Origin: Enterovibrio calviensis DSM 14347
GTDB lineage: Bacteria > Pseudomonadota > Gammaproteobacteria > Enterobacterales > Vibrionaceae
Direction of reading: 5' to 3'
Assembly (NCBI RefSeq): GCF_000621165.1
Contig: NZ_JHZA01000025.1
Location: forward strand, 1-46,533
DNA length: 46,533 bases
In this document: piece by piece, positions 1-8,791 of the stretch
Position numbering within the stretch: position 1 is the stretch's first letter
Layout of the letters: each line of letters opens with the position of its first letter
Notes under the pieces: generated by a model
What the model was told of the DNA's origin: nothing
Databases searched by the model: none
The model's input: the letters and a program-made list of their open reading frames with translations, nothing else
Made by a program: the position numbers and the translations under genes

Positions 1-40
1 GCTTGAGTCCCGGACGTGCGCGTCCCCGGCCGTTCCGCCA
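1..40 (+). tRNA. 3' end of a probable tRNA-Asp, cut by the window edge
   Basis: Positions 30-40 read CCGTTCCGCCA, the 3' acceptor strand, discriminator G and CCA of tRNA-Asp as known in enterics and vibrios. Positions 4-11 (TGAGTCCC) resemble the T-loop and 3' T-stem of the same tRNA. About 16 extra bases forming a small hairpin (GGACG, loop TGCG, CGTCC) lie between the two parts, so the gene looks odd or damaged, or the contig edge is misassembled. Two terminators follow at once, as expected for the end of an rRNA-tRNA operon. Confidence 0.5.
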
Positions 41-50
41 TTTATTAAGA

Positions 51-78
51 AGCCTCGCTAGCAATAGCGGGGCTTTTT
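51..78 (+). terminator. Rho-independent terminator after the tRNA
   Basis: A 10-bp stem (AGCCTCGCTA with TAGCGGGGCT, including G-T pairs) closes a GCAA loop and is followed by a run of five T. It ends plus-strand transcription of the upstream tRNA/rRNA operon. Confidence 0.85.
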
Positions 79-142
79 ATCGTCTGTAGGTTTTGGATAT
101 AACAGATCCGTCTATTCTTGTCTTGCTTCCATCACTTTCCGT

Positions 143-171
143 AAGCCCAAGCATTCATGCTTGGGCTTTTT
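143..171 (+). terminator. Second tandem terminator
   Basis: Nearly perfect inverted repeat AAGCCCAAGCAT / ATGCTTGGGCTT with a tiny loop, followed by T residues on the plus strand only. It backs up the terminator at 51-78. The MATE gene ends at 185 on the other strand, but the minus-strand reading lacks a T-run, so it mainly serves the upstream stable-RNA operon. Confidence 0.75.
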
Positions 172-184
172 GACGTTTAGAGGT

Positions 185-1537
185 TTAGATATAAGCGGGG
201 CATGGAGGTTTCTGCCTTTTTTGGTGAATCACAAACAAGGTAATCGCTAACGTTAACGTGACAAGTTCGGCGATCGGTAGGGCGGTAAGAAAGTGCGTTT
301 GCTTAAAGTATATTGAGAAGATCAGAAGGAAGAGTACGGGAAGTAGTAGCCCTCTGCTGAGAGCGATGATTGTCGATTGCAGTGGCTTTTGTATCGCGGT
401 GAAGTAGGCGGATATTAGAACATTGAGGCCACTGAACATCAGGCAAGGCCAGATAATCTTAAGATACAGCAATGCTCTTTGTTGCGAAGCGTTTTCTATA
501 TCAGAGAGGAACAACTGAGAGAGATGATGAGGGTATAGCGTGCAGACTATAACGAGTACGCTACTAATACTTAGAATCGTTATTGCCGCTAACAACATAA
601 ACTGTCTGATACGACGAATATGCCCAGCCCCAAGGTTTTGACTCACTAGAATATGGATAGCATCAACGATGCCATAGTACGCCATCATACTGATGAAAAG
701 CACATAATTGGCAATGGAGAAGCCTGCAATAGCCGCGTCATCGCCTTCAATGAGCAAAAGCCAGTGAACTGTGAAGATCACGATACCTACGGATATTTCA
801 TTAATGAATTCAGAGAAACCGTTGATGAGCGCACGTGCTGATTCTTTTAGTTTTAGTCCCTTTAACGTTAACGTAAGCGTTCTGCGCTTTCGTTTAAAAA
901 AACAAAGCAATATAGCGAGTTGAATACACTGCGCAAAGGTGGTTGCCCAAGCAGCCCACTCGATGCCTAGCTGTAAATAGCCAAGAAACAGCACGTCTAG
1001 CGCAATGTTTGTCAGTGAGCCAATAATCAGAGCTGTTGTTGCTAATACGGGAAAACCATCAGCACGTACAAAGTAGTACAACACCATGGTGCTCAACTGG
1101 ATGATTAGGCAATAAGACATAATCCCAAAGTAGCTATCCATAGCTGGGTGTATAGAGAGGGGGGCATTGAGCGCTTCAAACAGATACTCACTGTTTGGTG
1201 TCACTAACAGCGCCATTGAAACTGTAAATAGCCCTGCGCAGAGTAGAGATTGGGAGAAGATGGCATCAGCTTTTTTCTGCTTCTTTTCACCTATATACCT
1301 TCCCGCTAATACCGTACCTCCTATCGCAATCATCAGGCAGACTGAAAACATAAACGTAAAGTAAGGAATAAGCAGGTTAATAGAAGCAAGTGCCCCTGCG
1401 CCTAGATAGCGTCCAACAAATATCCCATCAACAATACTGGCACTGGATATCGCCAGTAGTCCAACAAGTGAAGGCAGTGCGAAATAGAAGAACGTTGGAA
1501 CGACCGGAGCATCAGTAATACGGTTTTGAGTAGTCAT
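185..1537 (-). CDS. MATE-family multidrug/siderophore exporter
   Basis: A 450-residue, strongly hydrophobic protein with about 12 membrane segments and the two-fold layout of MATE (multidrug and toxic compound extrusion) carriers. The family exports small molecules against a Na+ or H+ gradient across the inner membrane. The amino end (MTTQNRITDAPVVPTFFYFALPS) leads into the first helix, and the segment with SIVDGIFVGRYLGAGALAS is a typical MATE first-repeat motif. It is transcribed away from the siderophore operon, and the roughly 200-bp shared upstream region holds a strong Fur box. Export of the siderophore is therefore a reasonable inference, but the substrate cannot be read from sequence. 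ATG start at 1537. Confidence 0.85.
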   Translation of the reverse strand: MTTQNRITDAPVVPTFFYFALPSLVGLLAISSASIVDGIFVGRYLGAGALASINLLIPYFTFMFSVCLMIAIGGTVLAGRYIGEKKQKKADAIFSQSLLCAGLFTVSMALLVTPNSEYLFEALNAPLSIHPAMDSYFGIMSYCLIIQLSTMVLYYFVRADGFPVLATTALIIGSLTNIALDVLFLGYLQLGIEWAAWATTFAQCIQLAILLCFFKRKRRTLTLTLKGLKLKESARALINGFSEFINEISVGIVIFTVHWLLLIEGDDAAIAGFSIANYVLFISMMAYYGIVDAIHILVSQNLGAGHIRRIRQFMLLAAITILSISSVLVIVCTLYPHHLSQLFLSDIENASQQRALLYLKIIWPCLMFSGLNVLISAYFTAIQKPLQSTIIALSRGLLLPVLFLLIFSIYFKQTHFLTALPIAELVTLTLAITLFVIHQKRQKPPCPAYI

Positions 1538-1660
1538 TGAAAGTCATGCGTTACGATAAAACGCATATCTTGTGCGAGTGAAAGGAACTTCGCTATGTGG
1601 AAAATGCGAATGTGAGATCTTTCTGGAGGGGCGTTGTAACAAAAGTAACAGTTAGTGAAA

Positions 1661-1675
1661 TGAGAATCAATATCA
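1661..1675. promoter_or_regulatory. Fur box between the MATE gene and asbA
   Basis: TGAGAATCAATATCA matches the 7-1-7 Fur consensus TGATAATNATTATCA at 12 of 14 informative bases. It lies 70 bases before the asbA start and about 125 bases before the MATE start, so ferric-Fur repression of both divergent units is likely. Confidence 0.75.
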
Positions 1676-1744
1676 ATTAGAGTTCTCAGCCTTGTCGAAT
1701 GTAGCGCTTCAAACAGTGTTACTTGCTTTGAAGGTGAGGTCATT

Positions 1745-3553
1745 TTGAGCCAAAACGCAAAAGTCATCGCAGAGATTGCTTCATTTCAAGCATTCTTCAA
1801 CTGCTATCTAAAAGAGATAGATGAAGGGCACTGGTATACCGCGAAGCAATGGAAAGATGCGGGGAATACCATCTTATTAGAAGACGGTACCTGGGTGGTC
1901 GAAACGCCCCTATCCACCCATAGTTCTAAACTTGCTATTACTGTCAGCTATCGCACTTTGGTTGGTTGCCACCAATTTTCTCGCGCTTATCTATTTCATT
2001 CTTCATATCGCAACTGGCAGGAAGTGCCTTTCTCTAGTGCCTTGCGACTCCTTATCGAAACTATTTTCTCATCCAATGTCTTTTCGACATTTAGCGTTCA
2101 GCGTGAAACGAACAAACATGAACTGCTCTCCAGAGTGGCTGAAAGCTGCTCATTGATGGAGGCCTATATTGCACAGAGATTGGGCGATCCTAGGTTAACG
2201 AGCACGGATTTTATCGATGCGGAACAGTCTCTATTATTTGGGCACTGGCAGCATCCAACACCTAAGAGTCGTCAAGGGATGCTTGATTATCATCATGCTT
2301 ATTATGCCCCTGAAACGAAAGGGCGTTTCTCGTTGCACTACTTCAGTGTCTCTCGCCGTCTTATCTGTCAGCGCTCGGCATTGAATATTTCAGCTGAGGA
2401 AATCATCGCATCGTCACTGCCCATTTCATCAACGATAAATGATGATCACCTCGTGATGCCAATGCACCCCCTGCAAGCTCAATGGCTTATTCATCAACCG
2501 AGTGTTCGCCAACTTATTGCTGATGGTTTAGTCGTGGATCTTGGCATGCAGGGCGCTGAGTTCACAGCAACATCGTCTGTTCGCTCACTCTACAGTTTTC
2601 AGCTCTCATGGATGTATAAATTCTCGTTACCCGTCAAAATCACAAATTCATTACGGGTGAACAAAAGACATGAGTTGGATGCAGGCGTCGTGATGGCGAC
2701 GCTATATCGAAAAACAGGCTTCAGCGAGGCTTATCCTCAATTCAAGATCATCACAGATCCAGCATATATAACGGTTGTCTTGCCGGACCAAAGAGAAACG
2801 GGCTTTGAAGTCATCATTAGAGAAAATCCATTCTCAGAAGGAAAGGATAGCAATGTTGTCACCATAGCAGCGCTAACCCAAGAAGCGCTTCCTGATGAAA
2901 CATCGATGCTTTCGCGATTTGTAGAAGCGATTGCAGTAAGGGAAACATCCTCGCTATCTCAAGCATCCATAAAATGGTTTGCCAAGTATTGGGAATGCAG
3001 TATTGAACCCATGTTAAAACTCTATGATGAGCATGGCATCGCCTTGGAAGCTCATCAGCAAAATAGCGTTATTAAGCTGGAGAGTGGTTATCCGTCGGTC
3101 TATTACTTCAGAGACAACCAAGGTTTCTATCTGTCTAACGCTTACAGAGATCACCTTGCAGTCATGGATCCTGAGTCTGTTACTGTTGATGCCCTGTATT
3201 TTAACGATGACGTTATTTGTCACCGGTTTGCTTATTACCTTCTGATTAATAATTTGTTCTCCATCATTGGTCGTTTAGGCGCTGATGGCTTAGTCGAAGA
3301 AAGGATGTTGGTCAGCTTTGTTCAGCAGCGCCTTTTGGCGTTGCGTCGCGTATTCACGGGGGCTGGCACCCTATTTGTCGACCAACTGCTTTCTCAATCC
3401 AGTATTCCAGCTAAAGGCAATTTGCTCACTCGCGTTCATGATGTTGATGAACTCACCGTCGAAAACGAGCAAGCAATTTACTGCCAAATTCCGAACCCGC
3501 TAGTCATGACCTGTTTAGAAGAAGCAACGGAGGTTCGCTATGCCTCTGCCTAA
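1745..3553 (+). CDS. asbA: Petrobactin-type NIS siderophore synthetase AsbA
   Basis: A 602-residue IucA/IucC-family (NRPS-independent siderophore) synthetase. In the petrobactin pathway AsbA uses ATP to activate a citrate carboxyl and join it to spermidine in the cytoplasm. Visible family motifs are HPLQAQ at residues 241-246 and EAHQQN at 435-440, followed by a RDNQG segment, all in the expected nucleotide/citrate-binding fold; length is typical. The start is TTG, preceded by AAGGTGAGG at good spacing; no ATG fits better. It is the first gene of asbA-B-C-DE-F and overlaps asbB by 14 bases, which suggests coupled translation. Assignment as AsbA rather than another NIS synthetase rests mainly on the neighbours. 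Confidence 0.88.
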   Translation: MSQNAKVIAEIASFQAFFNCYLKEIDEGHWYTAKQWKDAGNTILLEDGTWVVETPLSTHSSKLAITVSYRTLVGCHQFSRAYLFHSSYRNWQEVPFSSALRLLIETIFSSNVFSTFSVQRETNKHELLSRVAESCSLMEAYIAQRLGDPRLTSTDFIDAEQSLLFGHWQHPTPKSRQGMLDYHHAYYAPETKGRFSLHYFSVSRRLICQRSALNISAEEIIASSLPISSTINDDHLVMPMHPLQAQWLIHQPSVRQLIADGLVVDLGMQGAEFTATSSVRSLYSFQLSWMYKFSLPVKITNSLRVNKRHELDAGVVMATLYRKTGFSEAYPQFKIITDPAYITVVLPDQRETGFEVIIRENPFSEGKDSNVVTIAALTQEALPDETSMLSRFVEAIAVRETSSLSQASIKWFAKYWECSIEPMLKLYDEHGIALEAHQQNSVIKLESGYPSVYYFRDNQGFYLSNAYRDHLAVMDPESVTVDALYFNDDVICHRFAYYLLINNLFSIIGRLGADGLVEERMLVSFVQQRLLALRRVFTGAGTLFVDQLLSQSSIPAKGNLLTRVHDVDELTVENEQAIYCQIPNPLVMTCLEEATEVRYASA

Positions 3554-5267
3554 ATGCGAACGACTGCCACCTGAAGTAAGGGTGATTAAGCAATTACTTG
3601 AAGCTTTACTGTTTGAAAAACTTGTTGAAGTGTCTGTTTCATCTTGTACTGATGATTTGGCATGGCTTATGGGAAACCGTGAGTATTGCGTGAAGGGAAA
3701 AATTGGTGCATTTGGTCGGTATCGATTAACCATTAATAGCCTGAAAATCAATGAACGACCGATCGATGTTAGTTGCGAGTGGCTATCGATTATTGATGAC
3801 CTTCCGACAACGCAAGACATCAAAAAGGCACTCATTGATGAATTTATTCAAACGGCGCAACTAAGTCGTTGGAACTCGCAGTACTTACCCAAACGACTAT
3901 CTCGACGTTCATCAAGTTACTCAGAATTAGAGCATCAATTAGATGAAGGCCATCCGTATCACCCTTCTTTTAAAGCACGAACGGGCTTTGATGATGCAGC
4001 TCATCGAGCCTTTGGGCCTGAAGCGGGCAACACCTTTAATTTATGTTGGCTGGCGGTTCGCCTTCCTCACCTAAAGCAAATGTTGCCAACGAAGCACACT
4101 GACTTTTGGTTGAATGAACTTGGGCCTAGTCAATGGAATCGGCTTTCTGGAGCGCTACGTGCTCACGATGAAACCTGGGACGAGTATGGCTTGCTGCCCA
4201 TTCATCCTTGGCAATGGCAACAATTAAAAGACAAATGGCTAGCCAACCATCTTGAGAATAGAAACATCATCTTTTTAGGCATTGGAGCAGATAGATACGC
4301 AGCAACGCAATCAGTTAGAACGCTGCTTAATAAATATGTGCCACTGCACCCAAACGTAAAATTGCCTTTGAATATGGTGAACACCTCCTCTCATCGAAAT
4401 TTAGCGGCGCACTCGGTTTGTCTTGCCCCACTGGTCTCTCAATGGCTTCAAAATATCATCAGTAGCGATACCGAGTTGAAAGGGCTGAGTATTTTGAATG
4501 AATACGCGGGTGCTAGGTTCTCGGATGATTCGCTGGATCTAGATCTATCGCCTGAATGTGGTCAGTTGGCAGTTATCTATAGAGAAAGTGTCGAAGGGCA
4601 CTTGAAGGGAGGGGAGGAGGCTGTTCCGTTCAATGCCATCATGATGGTTGAAAATGACGGCCTGCCGTTCATTGCGGATTGGGTTGAACGTTACGGACTT
4701 GATGTATGGCTCGAACAGCTTATCGAGGTGGCGGTAACACCCATTTGGCACCTTCTGGTTAAGCACGGGATAGGTATAGAACCTCATGGTCAGAATATGG
4801 TGCTTGTACATCGTGATGGATGGCCTGAACGAATTATTGTTCGCGATTTTCATGAAAGCGTCGAATACCACGAGTCGTTTATTCGTGATGTCGACGCAGT
4901 GCCAAACTTTGCTGAGATTGAGCCTTCGCTAATCCAAGCCCCGCTTGACGATTATTACGCCATGAGTTCGGTTGAACTGTTGCGAGAACTCGTCATGGAT
5001 ACCTTGTTCATCTACAACCTTGCTGAAGTCTCTCACCTTATCAGCACCTTCTATCCTTTGCCCGAGAGCGAATTTTGGCGACGTGTTTCCCATAAGCTCG
5101 ACAATTACGAAAAGCATCACCCTGAACTTGCCGAACGCTTTTCATTGTTGGGATGTCGCGCCCCTGAAATTCTTACCGAGTCTCTTATAACAAGAAAGCT
5201 CACGGCCAGTAGCGCCGAGTGCCACCACCGTATTCCAAACCCACTGTCTAAATCGCATTTTGAATAA
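3540..5267 (+). CDS. asbB: Petrobactin-type NIS siderophore synthetase AsbB
   Basis: A 575-residue second IucA/IucC-family synthetase. In petrobactin assembly AsbB condenses the second polyamine arm with the citrate core. Motifs are IHPWQWQ around residues 221-227 and EPHGQN at 414-419, followed by an RDFHES segment. It ends with a PNPL element that AsbA shares near its end, so the two synthetases look like diverged paralogues. The ATG at 3540 lies inside the end of asbA, with GGAGG-like bases just before it. The next gene begins about 10 bases after the stop, so the genes are almost certainly co-transcribed. Confidence 0.88.
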   Translation: MPLPKCERLPPEVRVIKQLLEALLFEKLVEVSVSSCTDDLAWLMGNREYCVKGKIGAFGRYRLTINSLKINERPIDVSCEWLSIIDDLPTTQDIKKALIDEFIQTAQLSRWNSQYLPKRLSRRSSSYSELEHQLDEGHPYHPSFKARTGFDDAAHRAFGPEAGNTFNLCWLAVRLPHLKQMLPTKHTDFWLNELGPSQWNRLSGALRAHDETWDEYGLLPIHPWQWQQLKDKWLANHLENRNIIFLGIGADRYAATQSVRTLLNKYVPLHPNVKLPLNMVNTSSHRNLAAHSVCLAPLVSQWLQNIISSDTELKGLSILNEYAGARFSDDSLDLDLSPECGQLAVIYRESVEGHLKGGEEAVPFNAIMMVENDGLPFIADWVERYGLDVWLEQLIEVAVTPIWHLLVKHGIGIEPHGQNMVLVHRDGWPERIIVRDFHESVEYHESFIRDVDAVPNFAEIEPSLIQAPLDDYYAMSSVELLRELVMDTLFIYNLAEVSHLISTFYPLPESEFWRRVSHKLDNYEKHHPELAERFSLLGCRAPEILTESLITRKLTASSAECHHRIPNPLSKSHFE

Positions 5268-5277
5268 TAGGGACGTT

Positions 5278-6534
5278 ATGATTTTCGTTAACGATAAATT
5301 CTATGGTCATGAATATTTTTATGACGCTTACGAGGCATTTAAAGCCGATCCCATTCTTGGTGACTGTGTCGGCAAACGCTTTGCAGTATGCAGCGATGAT
5401 CCTGCATATGTGCTGTCTGTTTGCCTGTATTTACGTCAACACGGTGGCTCTTTCTACCCGATTTTTTCACCAACACCTCGCCTCGCAGCAAAGCGCCTTG
5501 CGAACCGCGCGGAATGCCATTTCTTATTGTTTGATAAGAATCAACCAGCGATGACCTTGCAAAATAGCAAGGTGGATGAAGAAGCGGTGCTTGTTCAAAC
5601 CAGCTCTGGAACGACGGGTGAGCCAAAGGTGATTACCCGTACTTGGCAATCCATTGCTGAAGAGGTGGAAAATTACGTGGATTTCTTCTCTCTCCCACAA
5701 ACCATGACACCGCTTATTGCATGTCCCATAACGCATTCCTATGGGTTGATTGCAGGGGTTCTCGTGGCGTTAAAACGAGGATTAACGCCTGTCATTATTA
5801 ATAACATCAACCCGAAATACTTATTGAAAACCTTATTGAATACTCCAAATCACTTGTTGTATTCATCTCCAGCCTTGATTAATTCAGTTGTTCAGCTCTA
5901 CCCAAGAGATCAGATGTTACATGCAGTTATGACGTCAGGCACGGTACTTCCGGAGGCTTGGTTTGATGCACTGAGAAAGAAAACGAAGCACGTCTTTCAG
6001 CAGTATGGATGCTCAGAAGCTGGATGTATCTCCATTAATCCTTACACGCTGACAGCAAATCAAATAGGGCTACCGCTGCCGCATCTCAGTGTGAAAGCTG
6101 GCACCAGCGCTTCATCTCCTGAGGAAATAGTGATCATCAACGGCAACCGCACGATTAACACCCAAGATCTGGGGTACCTCGACGATAAAGGCGAGCTCTA
6201 TTTCATTTCCCGTTGCGACGACATGATTAACGTATCCGGGCTGAATGTGTATCCACAAGATATTGAAAATGTGGTGCTTGAAATGCCTGAGGTGTCGGAA
6301 GCTATTGTGTTTAAACGCCCAGACCCGTTTTCAGGAGATCGTGTTTGCCTGCAGTTTATTGCTTCTGGTCAATTGGAACCGAGTCTAATCCGTCATTGGT
6401 GTGGCACGAGGTTAGCTGCATATCAATTGCCTGTGGATATCGAACAATGCGAAGAAATTGAAAAGATGGCAAACGGGAAGATTAATCGAAAAGCACTTTC
6501 ACAAAGCAAGATTTCAATTCCGGCGATAGGGTAG
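5278..6534 (+). CDS. asbC: 3,4-dihydroxybenzoate adenylating ligase AsbC
   Basis: An AMP-binding-superfamily acyl/aryl ligase of 418 residues, short like AsbC. It activates 3,4-dihydroxybenzoate (protocatechuate) as the adenylate and loads it on the aryl carrier. The P-loop TSSGTTGEPK is at residues 108-117, a YGCSEAG segment matches motif A5, and a C-terminal NGKINR holds the expected catalytic Lys at about 401. An in-frame TTG at 5260 would add six residues, but the ATG at 5278 has AGGGA right upstream, so I chose it. Third gene of the asb operon. Confidence 0.88.
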   Translation: MIFVNDKFYGHEYFYDAYEAFKADPILGDCVGKRFAVCSDDPAYVLSVCLYLRQHGGSFYPIFSPTPRLAAKRLANRAECHFLLFDKNQPAMTLQNSKVDEEAVLVQTSSGTTGEPKVITRTWQSIAEEVENYVDFFSLPQTMTPLIACPITHSYGLIAGVLVALKRGLTPVIINNINPKYLLKTLLNTPNHLLYSSPALINSVVQLYPRDQMLHAVMTSGTVLPEAWFDALRKKTKHVFQQYGCSEAGCISINPYTLTANQIGLPLPHLSVKAGTSASSPEEIVIINGNRTINTQDLGYLDDKGELYFISRCDDMINVSGLNVYPQDIENVVLEMPEVSEAIVFKRPDPFSGDRVCLQFIASGQLEPSLIRHWCGTRLAAYQLPVDIEQCEEIEKMANGKINRKALSQSKISIPAIG

Positions 6535-6543
6535 GGGGACACC

Positions 6544-7818
6544 ATGCAGCGCAAAGACATTATCGAATCAATCCGACAAGTGCTGGCGGAAAACATGCAA
6601 AGCCGACATATGGGCAGCTTTAGTGAATCGGCAAAGTTAAATGAGGATCTGTACTTAGATTCGGTGCTAATTCTTCAGCTTATTCTCCATTTGGAACTCG
6701 ATTTAGGCTTAAGCGTGCCAGATGAAAATATCACTGCCTCAGACTATTCAACTGTCTCAAGCTTGGCTGACTTCTTGTGTCGAATGAATAGCAAAACAGA
6801 GGAGGTAGACGAGACTGTCACTGAAGAGTTTGAAGACGTAAAAGTGCATTGCTTCGTAAGCTGTGTATGCGAGTCTTTAAAGCGTAAAGGAATTGATCAC
6901 CGTCCGTTTTACTTTGGCGTGTGGGATGCCACCTTCACCATCAGTGAAAACTTCCAGCTTCAATACCACTCAGACGGTATTAATCATGATCAGTTTCTTT
7001 TGTGGTATGAGCGTCTCTTCGGTGTTCGTCTAGATTCTTGGTACAAAGAACAAGCGTCGAAACAAGAAAATATTCAAGAAATGAATAGGTTGCTGTCTGA
7101 TAAGTCAAAAACAACGAATCTGATGGTGATGTTGGATATGTACCAACTGCCCGAACGAGAAAATAAATTTAGCCAGAATCCCTTCCCTCATTACGTCATG
7201 TTAGAGAACACTGATGACCCTAACAAACTTATGATGCTGGATCCTGATTTTCGCTGGGAGGGCGAAATCGATCGCCAACGAGTCTTGAATGCCATTGCGC
7301 AGCCGAGTGTGGCGGGTGGTTATGTGTTTGATGATCAGAATTTAATGCATGCGAAGCCCGAAGATGTGAAAGCCTACTTTGACGCCTGCTTCATTTCTTC
7401 ATCGAACCCACTTACTGATGCTATTCGCACCATACTCAATGCGCATCTATCCGGTGCTCAAGACATTTCCTTGTCCGACTTGAGCCTCGCGTTACGCGAG
7501 ACCCGTGTTATCGCCGTGCGCAAATACGCCTATGAACATGGCTTTGCATTTTTTTGGCGAGCACTCGGCTTACCCGAAGATGATTTTGAACGATGGTGCG
7601 ATGTCATTGAAGAGTTGATTCAGACCTATTCATCGATTCAGTATCAAATTATGAAGCTTGCTCAGACAAAAGAACTTTCCCTTCAAGTCGCCATTTATGC
7701 ATTGCTAAACAAGCAAAACAAAAATGAAATGCGCATTAAAAAGCGTCTTCATGAAGTGTATCTAGACTGGTGTGAGCTGAATGACTTACCCATTGAAACC
7801 TGTGCAGAGGCTGTGTGA
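6544..7818 (+). CDS. asbDE: AsbD-AsbE fusion: aryl carrier protein plus aryl transferase
   Basis: A 424-residue protein with two parts. Residues 1 to about 78 form an acyl/aryl carrier domain, with the phosphopantetheine Ser at position 40 in LYLDSVLILQ. After an acidic linker (about 78-98), residues from about 100 to the end match the expected size of AsbE, the protein that transfers 3,4-dihydroxybenzoate from the carrier to the spermidine arms. In Bacillus anthracis AsbD and AsbE are separate proteins of roughly 90 and 330 residues, and their sum fits this chain. A good GTAGGGGG ribosome site precedes the ATG. The AsbE identity is inferred from position, size and pathway logic; I see no unique catalytic motif. 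Confidence 0.78.
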   Translation: MQRKDIIESIRQVLAENMQSRHMGSFSESAKLNEDLYLDSVLILQLILHLELDLGLSVPDENITASDYSTVSSLADFLCRMNSKTEEVDETVTEEFEDVKVHCFVSCVCESLKRKGIDHRPFYFGVWDATFTISENFQLQYHSDGINHDQFLLWYERLFGVRLDSWYKEQASKQENIQEMNRLLSDKSKTTNLMVMLDMYQLPERENKFSQNPFPHYVMLENTDDPNKLMMLDPDFRWEGEIDRQRVLNAIAQPSVAGGYVFDDQNLMHAKPEDVKAYFDACFISSSNPLTDAIRTILNAHLSGAQDISLSDLSLALRETRVIAVRKYAYEHGFAFFWRALGLPEDDFERWCDVIEELIQTYSSIQYQIMKLAQTKELSLQVAIYALLNKQNKNEMRIKKRLHEVYLDWCELNDLPIETCAEAV

Positions 7819-7819
7819 T

Positions 7820-8650
7820 ATGCAGCTATCAATTTGTACGATTTCGTTCCGACATCATCTGGTCTCTTTAGAGAGCATTGCAGAATGGGTGAGGAGTAAT
7901 GACTTTCAAGGTATTGAACTTTGGGGGGCTCATGCGCTTGGCTTAGAGCATCAGCCTCAATATGACGCTAAATGGCTCAACGAGATGGGGCTTTCTATCT
8001 CTATGTTGAGTGACTACTTACCCATTGTTGGTGATGAACGTGAAGCGGAGAAAAAATGTCAGCATATCTGCCGTCTCGCTAACTACTGGGATACATCAAA
8101 AGTGCGAACCTTTGCGGGGCATCAAGCGAGTCATAGCGTTGATGCTACGCAGCGAAAGTCGATGGCACGCCGTCTGCATCAGATCTGTTGTTATGCCTCC
8201 GATTTAGGGATAGATGTACTTGTAGAGACCCATCCTGGGACACTTGCCGATACGCCAAATTCAATTCTTCAGCTGTTGGATGAGGTCAATCATCCAGCAT
8301 TGAAACTGAACTTTGACACCTTACATGTTTGGGAGGCAGGTGAAGACCCAGTCGCTTTTCATCAGAAAGTGTCACATTGCATCGGGCATTATCATTTGAA
8401 AAATGTGCGTTCGAGAGAGCTGTTAGATGTGTTCTCGCCGGACAATGTTTATTCCCCAGCAGGGAGCCGATATGGCATGGTTCCGCTCTTGGAAGGTGCA
8501 ATGGACTACCATCGTTTCTTACCAGAGGTGTTGAGAAATGATAATTCAACGGCCTCGTTGGAATGGTTCGGGAACGACGTGAAGAAAACATTACTGGGTG
8601 ATAAAGCGGCACTTGAATCCGTTCAGCAAAACCTTCGCATGTATTCATGA
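7820..8650 (+). CDS. asbF: 3-dehydroshikimate dehydratase AsbF
   Basis: A 276-residue TIM-barrel enzyme of the AP-endonuclease-2/sugar-isomerase superfamily. It converts 3-dehydroshikimate into 3,4-dihydroxybenzoate, the catechol unit of petrobactin. The amino end LSICTISFRHHLVS and the FQGIELWGAHA segment are closely AsbF-like. Probable metal ligands are E136 (in VETHP), D166, H192 (HYHLKN) and E248 (SLEWFG), with H138 as a likely general base. An upstream in-frame start at 7781 would overlap asbDE by 38 bases. The ATG at 7820, with AGAGG upstream and aligned to the family's start, is preferred. Last gene of the operon. Confidence 0.93.
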   Translation: MQLSICTISFRHHLVSLESIAEWVRSNDFQGIELWGAHALGLEHQPQYDAKWLNEMGLSISMLSDYLPIVGDEREAEKKCQHICRLANYWDTSKVRTFAGHQASHSVDATQRKSMARRLHQICCYASDLGIDVLVETHPGTLADTPNSILQLLDEVNHPALKLNFDTLHVWEAGEDPVAFHQKVSHCIGHYHLKNVRSRELLDVFSPDNVYSPAGSRYGMVPLLEGAMDYHRFLPEVLRNDNSTASLEWFGNDVKKTLLGDKAALESVQQNLRMYS

Positions 8651-8738
8651 GGGTAATAATTTCCCCGCCCAACTTATTAGACCCTAATAGTGTGACATTG
8701 ATCTGATATGTGGTGTGATTAGCTTTTATAAAACGAAA

Positions 8739-8759
8739 TGATATTGATAATCGATCTCA
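8739..8759. promoter_or_regulatory. Overlapping Fur boxes before the response-regulator gene
   Basis: Two 7-1-7 Fur-like sites shifted by 6 bases, 8739-8753 and 8745-8759, each match 11 of 14 consensus bases around TGATATTGATAATCG. The 6-base shift is the classic arrangement for two Fur dimers. A TATAAA (8727-8732) lies just upstream. They are 33 bases before the regulator's ATG. Confidence 0.65.
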
Positions 8760-8791
8760 TTTATTTGCTATGAAACCACATAGGTGGCGAA

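Noticed and set aside
1534-1767. 77-residue minus-strand frame in the gap between the MATE gene and asbA
   Set aside because: It covers the Fur box and promoters, overlaps both gene starts and shows no recognisable domain or ribosome site.
8691-8706. CRP-like site TGTGA-N6-TCTGA before the regulator gene
   Set aside because: The second half-site matches poorly, so it is not convincing next to the clear Fur boxes.
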